A DNA stretch of 64,000 nucleotides, from the NCBI GenBank assembly GCA_964467985.1, contig CAYXTP010000010.1, forward strand, positions 97,620 to 161,619, in the 5' to 3' direction. Below the pieces are notes generated by a model. It did not search any database. It was not told the origin of the DNA and was given only the letters and a program-made list of their open reading frames with translations. The translations under genes and the position numbers were made by a program. This DNA is from GCA-2720975 sp964467985 (GTDB lineage: Bacteria; Planctomycetota; UBA1135; GCA-002686595). The stretch's first letter is position 1, and every line of letters begins with the position of its first letter. This document shows, in pieces, positions 7,733 through 16,924 of the stretch.

Positions 7733-9784
7733 CTAATCAGGCAGGGGGGTGACCGCACGCAAGGAGAGGCTGAAGGAGCGCGGCTCCAATTGAATCAGCA
7801 TCAAGAATGCGGTGCAGCTCATGCCGTAGGCGATCTGGCGTTGCCGCTCGCGCAGGAGCTCTGGGATCTGCTGCGCAATGAAGTCGCGACGGAACTCGCT
7901 CAGGATGGGGTCCACCGCAGCGTTGAGCCGGTCGCGCTGGTCGCGGGTCAACTGACGGCGACCGCGGCCGGGAAACAGCTGAGGGAGGATCTTGTTCTCT
8001 TCCTCGGCGCGCTTCTTGGCCCAATCGATACCGGCCGCCGCGTTCTCGCTGGCCCCTTCCTCTGCCTGCTCCTCCAGGGTCTTGCGCGCGCCCTGCGGAT
8101 CCAACCACACCAACAGGTTGGCGCTCGGCACGGTGTCGCTCAGAAGCGCCCCGAATTCGGGTCGATCCGCCAGGCGGGGATACTTGCGGCCTCCGATGGT
8201 GGTCGTCTTGTAGATGTCCCTCAACATCTCGTGCACGTTGGTGACAATGAACTGATCGTGCGTGTTCATGGTGGCGATGACGCCCGTGCCCGGAACGAAA
8301 CGCGACCAAAACTCATGCGTGCCATAGTTGCCGATGCTGTGCACGTAGTGCCCCGACGCACCGTCCCGCCCTTCGAGCCCAAAGTAGGTGGGTGCCTCGC
8401 CGATAATGTCACGCAATTCCACCAACCGGTCTTCGTTGGAGTACCAGGTCACAAGGGACACAGCGAACACTGTTTGGCCGTCGTTGGGCGGGCCCACGTA
8501 TTCCATGAGACCCGTCTCGGGATTGGGTTTCTCCTCGAGCGGATAGTCGTTCTCTGTCACCACGAGCGCCAAGCGGTTGTGCAGGGAACTCGCCAGCTGG
8601 TCGATAACCGCATTGAGGTTTGGGTAGCGTCCCGTGGACCTAAACGCGTCGGCTAGGTTGGTCCTCATGGCGGGCTCAACAGACGCCAATACCTGCTCCA
8701 ACAGGGTGGAAATGGGCCCCTCCAAGTAAGCGAAGAGAACAGCATCCGCCGGGGCCACCGTCGCAATCTTCTCCAAGACATCCTTGTGGCCAAAGCCGTT
8801 GTCCCGGCCATAGATGCGACGCTGGGCGTCGGTGATCTCCTCTGAGGAGAACGTCCCGTACAATTCGATACTGACGCCTTCGTCAAAACCGATCACACCC
8901 ATCGCTTTGCGGCATGCAGGGACCTGAAACACGCGGCCAAGGAAAGCTGTCAGGAAGTGTTGCGAAGAAGTGTCGGGCAAGGGGCCAGTGTGGCCGGCGT
9001 TGTCCAACAAGGCGCGCAGGTCAAGCAGCACCTCCACCTCATCCCCCTTGACGGAACGGCCGCGGGCGTTCGCGATGCGATCGCCGTAGTCGGCCGAGAG
9101 GAAGAGCGAGTTTTCACCGCGAGCCCGTTCGAGTTCCACGGCCGCCCGCACCAAGCCGGGATCACTGCCCAAGACCCCCACGTCCAGGACACGTGCAACG
9201 TAGATGTCTTGGCTGAGCTGCCCGCCAGCTAGATGCAAGATGCCTTGCTCCTCGACAATGACGAGGCCGGAGTCCCCCAGCCCAAGCAAACCTGGGTAAT
9301 TGAGCGCGCCGAGGGCCGCTTTGGCCATCCAATTCAGGCGTCCGTACACGGCCCAGTCCGCGTGCTTGAGAGTCTGCCCCTTGAAGCGCCCCGCCAAGGC
9401 GAGATCCGAACCACCAAACAGATCGAGGGCCGTGTAGCCCAGTGGAATTTGCTCCAGAACCTCGGCCAGTTGTGCCAAGCTCTCTTCGACCCCGTTGCGC
9501 TCCAGCCAAGCCCCGTAGGCAGGCGAGGCGTCCAGTTCCAACCAAGCCTCCGTGCCCTCGATGCGGCTGGCGGCCGCAAGCCGCGGAAACTCATCAAAGT
9601 CGTCGGCCAGGCCCGACTTGGCCACATAGAAGTCCACGTCCCGAGGCACCAGACCGGCAACATCAAACTCCCAGTCCCCCTCGTGGGGCGGGAACAGGAA
9701 GGTCGAGAAGGCGAAGTAGCCGATGAACAGCACCAGCCCCAGCAGGATGGTGAGAATCTTTAACCAGCGGCGCTTGAAGATCAT
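7733..9784 (-). CDS. Large membrane-anchored protein of unknown function
   Basis: A 683-residue protein I do not recognise. From the ATG at 9784 the N terminus is basic (MIFKRRWLK), then one transmembrane segment (about 9-30). The rest is a soluble domain presumably outside the cytoplasm, with no cysteine-rich or catalytic motif visible. Phrases such as PRDVDFYVAKSGLADDF and PADAVLFAYLEG recall solute-exposed domains of the DUF3352 type, but that link is weak. The C-terminal part (about 580-660) is charged and probably helical. The reading frame could be extended upstream to 10231, but that overlaps the divergent aminotransferase and lacks coding character. It stands alone, 75 bases from the tRNA gene. 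Confidence 0.75.
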   Translation of the reverse strand: MIFKRRWLKILTILLGLVLFIGYFAFSTFLFPPHEGDWEFDVAGLVPRDVDFYVAKSGLADDFDEFPRLAAASRIEGTEAWLELDASPAYGAWLERNGVEESLAQLAEVLEQIPLGYTALDLFGGSDLALAGRFKGQTLKHADWAVYGRLNWMAKAALGALNYPGLLGLGDSGLVIVEEQGILHLAGGQLSQDIYVARVLDVGVLGSDPGLVRAAVELERARGENSLFLSADYGDRIANARGRSVKGDEVEVLLDLRALLDNAGHTGPLPDTSSQHFLTAFLGRVFQVPACRKAMGVIGFDEGVSIELYGTFSSEEITDAQRRIYGRDNGFGHKDVLEKIATVAPADAVLFAYLEGPISTLLEQVLASVEPAMRTNLADAFRSTGRYPNLNAVIDQLASSLHNRLALVVTENDYPLEEKPNPETGLMEYVGPPNDGQTVFAVSLVTWYSNEDRLVELRDIIGEAPTYFGLEGRDGASGHYVHSIGNYGTHEFWSRFVPGTGVIATMNTHDQFIVTNVHEMLRDIYKTTTIGGRKYPRLADRPEFGALLSDTVPSANLLVWLDPQGARKTLEEQAEEGASENAAAGIDWAKKRAEEENKILPQLFPGRGRRQLTRDQRDRLNAAVDPILSEFRRDFIAQQIPELLRERQRQIAYGMSCTAFLMLIQLEPRSFSLSLRAVTPLPD

Positions 9785-9994
9785 GGGCGGCAGAAACGAT
9801 GGGGAGGCGGAAATCTGCGGTGAGGTTGGGAGATTGAATCCGGGGGCGACAGGGAGGGGCCCAGAAAAAGAGCCCACGCAGGGCTTGGAAGGGTCGGACG
9901 ACGCGCCGGGGTTCCTCTTCCGGACGGTCTGGGTTTGGTTCAGGTATCGGCGCGGGGCAGCCTCACGTGCAGACTGGTCGTAGACTGCGACCCC

Positions 9995-11155
9995 ATGCGA
10001 CTCAACCGACGCGCCTCCAGCCTGACCGGATCGGCGACTCTGGCCCTCGACGCGCGCGCCAAGGAACTCATCCGTTCGGGTGCGGACATCATCAACATGG
10101 CCGTCGGAGAGCCCAACTTTGACGCCCCCGCAGCCATCCAAGCCGCCGCCGTGGAGATTGTGGGCAACGGCAAGGTGCGCTACACCCCGCCGGCGGGCCG
10201 TCCCGAGTTGCGTGAGACCGTAGCGCGCCACGTCGCCACCACGCGCTCAATCGAAACCAACGCGGACGAAGTAGTGATTACCCACAGCTGCAAACACGCA
10301 CTGTCCCATGCCATGCTCGCCGTGCTCGAACAGGGCGATGAGGTCCTGATTCCCCTACCCGCCTGGTCGAGTTACGACGAACAGATTCGATTCGCCGGCG
10401 GGGTACCGGTGCACGTCGGCCCGCGCGCCGACCTGGGCCCCAACCTCGAAGCCCTGTCAGAGGCCTGCACCGACAAGACGCGCGGCATCATGTTGAACTC
10501 CCCGTGCAACCCGTCCGGTTATGTCTGGCGTGCGGAGGAACTGCGTCGCCTCGGTGATCTGGCCGAGCAGCACGACCTGTGGATCATCTCGGACGAGATC
10601 TACCGCCGTCTCGTCTACGGGGATGCGGTGCACGTGAGCCCCACGACGCTGTCGCCCGAACTGCGAGCGCGCACGTTGATCGTCGACGGCGCCAGCAAGG
10701 CCTTCGCCATGACCGGCTACCGCATCGGTTTCCTCTTTGGCCCGCCCGCCGTGGCTGGAACCGTGGCGCGCCTGCAGAGCCAACTGTCCGGCTGCCCCAA
10801 TGCCATCGCGCAGGAAGCGTACCGGGTGGCCCTGGCCGAGGAACCTGACGAGGTGCAGACCATGGTCGACGCCTACGACGAGCGCCGGCGTGTACTCGTG
10901 GAGGGCCTCCGAGATCTGGGGCTCGAGACGCCCTTGCCACGTGGGGCCTACTACGCCTTCCCCTCGGTGATGGACTTCATTGATGAGCGCGGGGCGGCAG
11001 GATTCTGCGAGGACCTGCTGGAAGCCCAGGGTTTGGTCGTGGTCCCGGGCACGGTCTTCGGCATGGACGATCACGTGCGCCTTTCCTGTGCGGTTTCCCT
11101 GGACGTCATCCACGACGCCCTGACACGGTTGGGACAGTTCCTCGAGAGCAAGTAG
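9995..11155 (+). CDS. Class I/II pyridoxal-phosphate aminotransferase (aspartate aminotransferase type)
   Basis: A 386-residue aminotransferase of fold type I. The start is NMAVGEPNFDAP, the usual N-terminal motif of the aspartate aminotransferase I-gamma group. NSPCNPSG carries the Asn that contacts the PLP ring, SDEIYRRLVY holds the Asp and Tyr that bind the cofactor, and DGASKAFAMTGYRIGF contains the catalytic Lys that forms the Schiff base. The Arg near the C terminus that binds the substrate carboxylate falls in VRLSCAVS. The ATG at 9995 is used because the preceding 20 codons show no homology. The exact amino-acid substrate cannot be told from sequence. The gene is divergent from 7733-9784. 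Confidence 0.93.
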   Translation: MRLNRRASSLTGSATLALDARAKELIRSGADIINMAVGEPNFDAPAAIQAAAVEIVGNGKVRYTPPAGRPELRETVARHVATTRSIETNADEVVITHSCKHALSHAMLAVLEQGDEVLIPLPAWSSYDEQIRFAGGVPVHVGPRADLGPNLEALSEACTDKTRGIMLNSPCNPSGYVWRAEELRRLGDLAEQHDLWIISDEIYRRLVYGDAVHVSPTTLSPELRARTLIVDGASKAFAMTGYRIGFLFGPPAVAGTVARLQSQLSGCPNAIAQEAYRVALAEEPDEVQTMVDAYDERRRVLVEGLRDLGLETPLPRGAYYAFPSVMDFIDERGAAGFCEDLLEAQGLVVVPGTVFGMDDHVRLSCAVSLDVIHDALTRLGQFLESK

Positions 11156-11281
11156 ACGGACGGCCCACCCTCCCCACCAGGAGGACTCCCCAGACTCCCG
11201 ATTCCTACGGTGAGCCGTCCGGGGAGGGAGACGGTCCGCAAGCGAGCCGATTTCAGCTCCTCCGAAGTTCTTCTCCCGGAT

Positions 11282-12655
11282 TCAGACCTGATACCCGTCC
11301 CGCGCGCCTTCGAATTCGCCGCGGGTGATCTCCTGGACCTTGGCCAAGAGGGCCGGGTCCTCGGCGTCGGTGAAGACGTAGAACTTCCAGAGGTTGCGGT
11401 AGGACTCCTCCAGATCCGAGAGGCGTGGCACGCGTTCGGTGAATTGTGAGAGGGGCTGCACGCCCTGTTCGCCGGGCCAGCGGACATGGATGCGGGCTTC
11501 TTTCAGCTGCATACTCCGAGCTGGGCAATACACGATGACCTTGACGTCTCGGCCCGTGGCGAAGCGTACGAGCTCCGCGATGCGTGCTTCCATGTCCACG
11601 CGCCGGTCGCGCGCGCCGGGGGAGAAGAAACGCTCGAGCAGCTGCGCCTGGGCATCTTTGTTGCCGTGTCGGGGGAAGACACAAGCGCGCTTGTAGAGGC
11701 GGCGGTAGCGCACGCGATCGGTTAGCTCCCGGACTTCGACACCGACAGTCGCAGGCGAGGCCTCGGCGGCCTTGTCCAAGACGTCCAAAAGCGACGCGTC
11801 AGTCTGGTCCTGAAGATCGCTCTGGGTGAGTACGTCCGCGGCTACCAGATGTTCGACTGCGCGGGCCACCAAGGCACCTGCGCAGACCTTGGCGTGGTGG
11901 TAGTAGACGCGTTCGGAGAAGTAGTAGCGCGCCTCGAGCATGCGCACGATCTCGCTCAGGATGTCCTCCCGCAGCAGAGCGTGCTTGGCCAGGTCGATGT
12001 ACAGGTTGCCGCTCTCCCGATCGATCTTGAAATAGCTCGTAACGCGCGGGTCCACCTCCAGGTGCAGGCCAGTGAAGTAGGCATCCCGGGCGAGGTAGTC
12101 GAGTATGTCGGCCGCGATCGTTCCCCCAACGAGCTGGTGCCAGTACGCAGGCACCTCACGGCGGCCATCGGTTCCCGCAGGCGTCAGAATGCTGAACACA
12201 TCCTCGTACACACCCAGGTCACGCAGGACTCGACCCAGCGCACGGGCGGGATCGAATAGGCGCTGGAAACGATGGGGTGTGTCGTGGCGCTCGAAGAGCC
12301 CGTCCTGATCTTCGATGCTGTGCCCGTGGGGAATGTGTGCCACGTCGTGCAAGAGTGCGGCGAGCCGAATGACCCGCGCCTCTTCATCGCTGATCGACAG
12401 ACTCGTCGCCGGGTCGAATTCAAATGACAACCGAATGGCATCGATCATCTTCTGAGCCATGTGCACGGTCCCGATCGAATGGTCGAAGCGGGTGTGCACG
12501 GCGCCCGGGTAGACGAGATAGGCGGTGCCCAGTTGTTTGACCCCACGCAGGCGCTGCATCTCGGGCGTGTCGAGCACGCGCAACTCCTCGTGGGTCAAGT
12601 ACACGTCCCCGTGTACGGGATCGCGCAGCACGCTGAAGCGCTTGGGACGGCCCAT
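11282..12655 (-). CDS. HD-domain phosphohydrolase (dGTPase-like, COG1078 type)
   Basis: A 457-residue protein with the HD metal-binding motifs: His59 in TRFDHSIGT, His103-Asp104 in LLHDVAHIPHGH, and a distal Asp in the ADILDYLARDAYF segment. This arrangement (opening with FSVLRDPVHGDVYLT) is the conserved form of the HD superfamily related to SAMHD1 and bacterial dNTP triphosphohydrolases. It probably hydrolyses a nucleotide phosphate in the cytoplasm; substrate unknown. It begins 4 bases after the end of the epimerase gene, so the two are likely one transcript. No functional link between them is obvious. Confidence 0.88.
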   Translation of the reverse strand: MGRPKRFSVLRDPVHGDVYLTHEELRVLDTPEMQRLRGVKQLGTAYLVYPGAVHTRFDHSIGTVHMAQKMIDAIRLSFEFDPATSLSISDEEARVIRLAALLHDVAHIPHGHSIEDQDGLFERHDTPHRFQRLFDPARALGRVLRDLGVYEDVFSILTPAGTDGRREVPAYWHQLVGGTIAADILDYLARDAYFTGLHLEVDPRVTSYFKIDRESGNLYIDLAKHALLREDILSEIVRMLEARYYFSERVYYHHAKVCAGALVARAVEHLVAADVLTQSDLQDQTDASLLDVLDKAAEASPATVGVEVRELTDRVRYRRLYKRACVFPRHGNKDAQAQLLERFFSPGARDRRVDMEARIAELVRFATGRDVKVIVYCPARSMQLKEARIHVRWPGEQGVQPLSQFTERVPRLSDLEESYRNLWKFYVFTDAEDPALLAKVQEITRGEFEGARDGYQV

Positions 12656-12659
12656 GCCC

Positions 12660-13640
12660 TCAGCCCTCCAGCCGAGACTGCAGGCGCGCGACGTAGAGAG
12701 CCACTCCCTCCTCCAGAGAGGTGAAGGGCACCTCGTAACCCGCCGCCTTCAGGCGGTCCATGCGCGCTTCAGTGAAGTACTGATAACGCTCGCGCAGGTC
12801 TTCGGGTGTCGGGATGTAATCGATCTGCACCGGGGCATCGAGGGCCTTGAAGGTGGCCTCGGCCAGCTCCTTGAACGAGCGCGCCGTGCCCGTGCCCAGG
12901 TTGTAGATCCCGCGCTGGATGGGGTGGTCCAAGGCAAACAGCAGCACGTCGACGACATCCTGAACGTAGATGAAGTCGCGCATCTGCCCACCATCCTCGT
13001 AGTCGGGGTGGTGGCTTTGGAATAGCCGCACGCGCCCCGACTCGCGAATCTGGTCAAAGGCCTGCAGCACGACGCTGGCCATGCGCTGCTTGTGCCGCTC
13101 GCCGAAACCGTAGACGTTGAAGAACTTGAAGCCCGACCAGCTGGGCGGCTGGACGTTCAGGGACTCTTGCTCCAAAGCCCACAGGTCGAAGTCCAGTTTG
13201 GATTGGCCGTAGGGGTTGAGGGGCTGGAGACTCGCCATGGAACCCTCGTCATCGTCATAGCCCTGCGCCCCGTCCCCGTAGGTGGCCGCCGAGCTGGCGT
13301 AGACGAAGGGCACCTGCATGACTGTGCAGAACTGCCACAGACTGCGGCTGTAGTCGAGATTCACGCGCTTCAAGAACTCCACGTCCAATTCCGTGGTGTC
13401 CGTGCAGGCTCCCAGGTGCACGATTCCCCCCAACTGCGGCCGCTCGTCGTCGAGGAATGCGAGCAATTCATCCCGGTGCAGGGTTCGCCCGAAATCCAGG
13501 CCCGCGTGCTCCTCGCGCTGCCCCAGCAGTGCCGGATCGTCCACAGAGATCACATCCCAGCCGCGCTCATTGCAGGCTTCCACGAGCCGCGCGCCAATGA
13601 AACCCGCTGCGCCGGTGATCAGGAGGGGTGAGGTGGTCAT
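12660..13640 (-). CDS. hldD: NAD-dependent sugar epimerase, ADP-glycero-manno-heptose 6-epimerase-like
   Basis: A 326-residue extended short-chain dehydrogenase. It has GAAGFIG (8-14, NAD-binding Rossmann loop), HLGACTDTTE (HldD typically has HEGACSSTTE), SSAATYG (catalytic Ser/Thr) and YGQSK (catalytic Tyr and Lys). KFFNVYGFGE and HPDYEDGGQMRDFIYV are also characteristic of HldD. The family converts the D-glycero to the L-glycero form of ADP-heptose for lipopolysaccharide inner core. The start at 13640 is chosen because the Rossmann fold begins immediately; a longer frame upstream to 13844 is not credible. The substrate remains inferred. Confidence 0.85.
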   Translation of the reverse strand: MTTSPLLITGAAGFIGARLVEACNERGWDVISVDDPALLGQREEHAGLDFGRTLHRDELLAFLDDERPQLGGIVHLGACTDTTELDVEFLKRVNLDYSRSLWQFCTVMQVPFVYASSAATYGDGAQGYDDDEGSMASLQPLNPYGQSKLDFDLWALEQESLNVQPPSWSGFKFFNVYGFGERHKQRMASVVLQAFDQIRESGRVRLFQSHHPDYEDGGQMRDFIYVQDVVDVLLFALDHPIQRGIYNLGTGTARSFKELAEATFKALDAPVQIDYIPTPEDLRERYQYFTEARMDRLKAAGYEVPFTSLEEGVALYVARLQSRLEG

Positions 13641-13836
13641 GCTGGGGATGAGTATGGGGCGGGGGACTGAGCGAGAAGCCCAGTGGGCGTCGAAAACGGG
13701 CCACCGGGCGGGCCAGCTTGGCTCCACACAGGCTAGCGCCCCTGGTTCTCCCTGCAATCGCGGGTGACCCGGTGCGTCTGAGATCCTGTCCCCACCTGTC
13801 CGGCAGGGCACTGGGGCAGTGAGTGAATCCGGGTAT

Positions 13837-13877
13837 GTGTACACCTATAGTATCCATGTACAGTCGCCTACTGTACA
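13837..13877 (+). promoter_or_regulatory. Cluster of TGTACA palindromes, probable operator and promoter of the AbiEii-like unit
   Basis: Three TGTACA hexamers lie at 13838-13843, 13857-13862 and 13872-13877. The last two are halves of a perfect inverted repeat, TGTACAG-7 bases-CTGTACA (13857-13877). TATAGT (13846-13851) resembles a -10 box, placing a transcription start inside the repeat. Antitoxins of AbiE type are known to bind inverted repeats in their own promoter, so autoregulation is a reasonable inference. The repeats end 20 bases before the chosen start codon at 13898. Confidence 0.6.
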
Positions 13878-13897
13878 CTGTCGATATTGATTTACAT

Positions 13898-14893
13898 ATG
13901 ATTCCGTTGCACCCAATCCAGGACCTGCAGGCCCACCTTGAACGGGTATTCGGAGACCCTGTGGAGCTCAGCTCCACGGAGGGCCCGACCCTGCCGGCTT
14001 ACCTCGCCAGGGCGTACACCTTCTGGCGCGGGGAGCTGGTGGGCCACGAGGTTCTCTTCGCCTGCGCGCGCCGGGCTCGACGACACGTCACGGCGAAACG
14101 GATCGAGGCCGATGCGCGAGCTCTCCAGGCTGCCGCCGAGGGAGAGTTCGTCGTGCTCGTGCTGGCGCGCATGGAGGCCCATGTGCGCCGACGTCTCCTG
14201 CGCGGCCGCGTGCCATTCGTCGTCCCGGGACGCCAACTGTTCCTGCCGACAATCGGCCTCGACCTGCAAGAACGGGATCTGGGCCCGGCCCGCGCGCCGG
14301 TGGACCAACTGGAGTGGGCGAGCCAGGTGACGGTGCTGCGACACCTGCTCTGGCGCGACGTCCAGGAAAAGTCGCTGCGGGCTGTTGCCGCGCTGATCGG
14401 GTACTCGGCGATGACCCTCTCGAACGTACAGCGTCAACTGGTTTCGACTTCGATCGCCAGAATCGAAAGCCGAGGGCGGGCGCACACCCTCCTGTTCGAC
14501 GGCAACCCACGAGACGCGTGGACTGCGGCACTCCCCCACTTGCGAACGCCGGTTCGGCGCGCGACTGCGGTCCGGGTGGTGACTGAGTTGCCCGACGCGC
14601 TACCCGCCGGGCTCAGCGCCTTGGCACAAATGACGGCCATCGCGGACACGGCCCTCCCCACCCTTGCGATCGATCGTGAGCATGCCGCTCGTGCGTTACA
14701 GGATGGCTGCATCGAGGCGTGTCCCGATGCTGACGAGGCCGACGTGCTGCTCGAAATCTGGAACTACGATCCACGCACGCTCGCTCAGGGCCACAAGGTG
14801 GACCCGCTGTCCCTGTATCTGAGCGTGCGCGACGACCCGGACGCGAGAATGGAGCAAGCCGCAGAACAGCTCTTGGATAAAGTGAAATGGTGA
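13898..14893 (+). CDS. Probable winged-helix antitoxin/regulator paired with AbiEii-like nucleotidyltransferase
   Basis: A 331-residue protein. A helix-turn-helix-like segment occurs mid-protein (LRAVAALIGYSAMTLSNVQ, near residue 160), followed by a winged region with IESRGRAHTLLFDG. The last residues (MEQAAEQLLDKVKW) overlap the next gene by 7 bases, so the pair is translationally coupled. In AbiE-type (type IV) toxin-antitoxin systems a winged-helix antitoxin precedes the nucleotidyltransferase toxin and represses the operon. I infer the same here from order, overlap and the upstream palindromes, not from clear sequence homology. The start at 13898 is preferred over in-frame ATGs at 13823 and 13856 because those fall upstream of or within the putative operator. 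Confidence 0.68.
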   Translation: MIPLHPIQDLQAHLERVFGDPVELSSTEGPTLPAYLARAYTFWRGELVGHEVLFACARRARRHVTAKRIEADARALQAAAEGEFVVLVLARMEAHVRRRLLRGRVPFVVPGRQLFLPTIGLDLQERDLGPARAPVDQLEWASQVTVLRHLLWRDVQEKSLRAVAALIGYSAMTLSNVQRQLVSTSIARIESRGRAHTLLFDGNPRDAWTAALPHLRTPVRRATAVRVVTELPDALPAGLSALAQMTAIADTALPTLAIDREHAARALQDGCIEACPDADEADVLLEIWNYDPRTLAQGHKVDPLSLYLSVRDDPDARMEQAAEQLLDKVKW

Positions 14894-15672
14894 AAGGGCT
14901 CGACGTGTTTCGGGAGCACTTCGCCGGGAACGCAGGCAGCTTCGTCCTCATCGGCGGTGTCGCCACCCAACTCTGGTTCGAGAACGCTGGAATCCCGGCG
15001 CGAGCCACCAAGGACATCGACATGGTGTTCCGCATCGAAGCAGCAGATGAAGCGTTCATGCGACGGGTCTGGGATTTCGTGCGCGCGGGCAAGTACGCGG
15101 TCAAGCAGCGCAGCGACGGCCGACGTGAGCTCTTCCGCTTCGCGAACCCAACGGAATCGGCCTACCCGTTCATGCTCGAGATCTTCGCGGGGACGCCCGC
15201 CGCCCTCGAGGTCCCTGGCGATCAGAAGATCGTCCCAGTTCCTGCAGGCAATGATGTCTCGAGTCTGTCCGCAATCCTCGTCGATGAGAACTACTACGAA
15301 CTGATCACGACCAACTCGCGGGTAGTCGACGGGCTCCCGATTGCGACACCTGGTTGTTTGATACTCCTGAAAGCTCGCGCCTGGTTGGACCTGTCGTCCC
15401 GCAAGGCGGGTGGAGAACGCATCGACAGCAAGAACATCAAGAAGCACCGCGATGACGTGTTCAAGCTGTCCCAGCTGCTTGCAGTGAGCAGCACCTTCGA
15501 GACTCAGGAGCGGGTGTGGGAGGATCTCGGCGAATTTCTGGATCAGTTTCCACCCGATTCGAAGGCGTGGGACGCCGTCGCGAATTCGGCGGCGAGCTGC
15601 GGTCTCGACCTCCCACCAGCGATCGACGTCTTGGCGCTGCTTCGCGGGCACTTCGTGGTTCAGACTGGCTAG
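14887..15672 (+). CDS. AbiEii/AbiGii-type nucleotidyltransferase (putative toxin)
   Basis: A 261-residue protein with the DNA polymerase beta-type nucleotidyltransferase core: IGGVATQLWF followed by ATKDIDMVF, i.e. the GG...DxD motif (residues about 22-47), with metal-binding Asp residues in DID. A later conserved helix KNIKKHRDDVFKL (near residue 183) matches the C-terminal part of the DUF1814/AbiEii family. AbiEii toxins are GTP-binding nucleotidyltransferases of type IV toxin-antitoxin and phage-abortive systems. It overlaps the upstream putative antitoxin by 7 bases. Alternatively it could be a housekeeping nucleotidyltransferase. The family is clear but the toxin role is inference. Confidence 0.82.
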   Translation: MVKGLDVFREHFAGNAGSFVLIGGVATQLWFENAGIPARATKDIDMVFRIEAADEAFMRRVWDFVRAGKYAVKQRSDGRRELFRFANPTESAYPFMLEIFAGTPAALEVPGDQKIVPVPAGNDVSSLSAILVDENYYELITTNSRVVDGLPIATPGCLILLKARAWLDLSSRKAGGERIDSKNIKKHRDDVFKLSQLLAVSSTFETQERVWEDLGEFLDQFPPDSKAWDAVANSAASCGLDLPPAIDVLALLRGHFVVQTG

Positions 15673-15803
15673 TTGACCTGAACGCGGCGAGTCGCCCGCC
15701 AACACCACAGGCTATTGCGTGCGGCCCGGTCTGTAGACACGACGGTGTCAAAATGGCTTCGACAGACAGGCCCGCTCGATGCCCTACAGGCTAACGTGGG
15801 GGA

Positions 15804-16910
15804 GTGTCGTCCACGCCGCTTTCCGTACTCGCCGTCGAACCCTGGCTTGGAGGGAGTCACGCGCAGTTTCTCGAGGCCTGGCAGCGACACAGCGACCACC
15901 ATGTTGAGATCCTGGGGCTACCCGCGCGCCATTGGCAGTGGCGCATGGAGGCGGCGGCTTTCAGCTTGGCGTGCAGGGTGAAGGGGGGGGGCAGGGATCC
16001 GGATGTGATCGTGGCCTCGGATTACGTGGATGTGCCGCGCCTGCGGGGGTTTCTGCCCCCCCACCTGCGTGCCGTTCCTGTGCTGCTGTATCTGCATGAA
16101 AACCAGCTCACCTACCCCAACCAAGATTCCGGTACGGATCGCAACCACTACGGCTTCACGAACATTCTCTCGTGCCTGTCCGCGGATGCGATCGCCTTCA
16201 ATTCGCACTTCCACAAAGAGGATTTTGGCGAGGCGGCCCGCGACCTTCTGCAAACTCTCCCCAGGCCGGTGCCCCGCGCTGAATTTGACTCCGCGCTTGA
16301 GAAGGCCCAGGTCATCTACCCGGGCATCGACCTGTCCAGCCTGCCACTGGGAACGGGCCCCCCCGCCAGCGCTCCCCTGCGGGTGGTCTGCAATCACCGC
16401 TGGGAATACGATAAGGATCCGGTGGGGTTCTTGGCCGCCGTGCTCGCGGCGCGCGCGACCGGGGCGGAGATCGAAGTGGTCATGCTGGGAGACACCTTTG
16501 CATCTGTTCCCGTGGGCATGCAGGAGCGGCTGGACCAGCTGGGCAGCGCACTCCTGTGGTCGGGATTCGTGGAAGACCGAGCCGAGTACGCACGCACCCT
16601 GGGCGAGTGCGATCTGGTCGTCTCCTCCGCTCGGCACGAGTTCTACGGCATGGCCGTGCTCGAAGGTCTGGGCTGCGGCTGTTCTGCCCTGGCGCCCGCG
16701 CGGCTGGCCTATCCCGAACACCTTCCGAGCGCCTGTCTCTACGGGACGGAGGCCAATTTGCGGGACAGGCTGGTGGAAGCGGCAGCCCCGCCCGATCGCT
16801 GGCGAGATCCCGGCCTACGTGCAAGGTGCCGGGAACTCGTGCGGGAGCACGGTGCGCAGCACACGGCCAGGATGCTTGATGAAGTCTGCGGGGCCCTGAC
16901 TTCTCGCTAA
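15804..16910 (+). CDS. GT-B glycosyltransferase, tRNA-queuosine mannosyltransferase (QTMAN/GTDC1) homologue
   Basis: A 368-residue protein from a GTG start. The N terminus EPWLGGSH (12-19) and LPARHWQWRM (39-48) match the DUF3524 N-terminal domain of animal GTDC1/QTMAN, which transfers mannose from GDP-mannose to queuosine at position 34 of tRNA-Asp. LHENQLTYP (97-105), YGFTNILSC, NHRWEYDKDP and the GT-B donor site EFYGMAVLEGLGCG also agree with that family. Residues 1-170 and 190-368 would form the two Rossmann-like lobes. Bacterial members are mostly annotated as DUF3524 and their acceptor is not proven. ManA, which makes mannose 6-phosphate, is encoded at 55747. Confidence 0.85.
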   Translation: MSSTPLSVLAVEPWLGGSHAQFLEAWQRHSDHHVEILGLPARHWQWRMEAAAFSLACRVKGGGRDPDVIVASDYVDVPRLRGFLPPHLRAVPVLLYLHENQLTYPNQDSGTDRNHYGFTNILSCLSADAIAFNSHFHKEDFGEAARDLLQTLPRPVPRAEFDSALEKAQVIYPGIDLSSLPLGTGPPASAPLRVVCNHRWEYDKDPVGFLAAVLAARATGAEIEVVMLGDTFASVPVGMQERLDQLGSALLWSGFVEDRAEYARTLGECDLVVSSARHEFYGMAVLEGLGCGCSALAPARLAYPEHLPSACLYGTEANLRDRLVEAAAPPDRWRDPGLRARCRELVREHGAQHTARMLDEVCGALTSR

Positions 16911-16924
16911 CGAGGGGTCCGGCA

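Noticed and set aside
7403..8656. Plus-strand open frame covering the tRNA and the end of 7733-9784
   Set aside because: It runs through the tRNA gene and has the composition of a shadow of the minus-strand gene.
9785..10231. N-terminal extension of the membrane-anchored unknown protein
   Set aside because: It overlaps the aminotransferase start and has no coding character; the transmembrane anchor starts at 9784.
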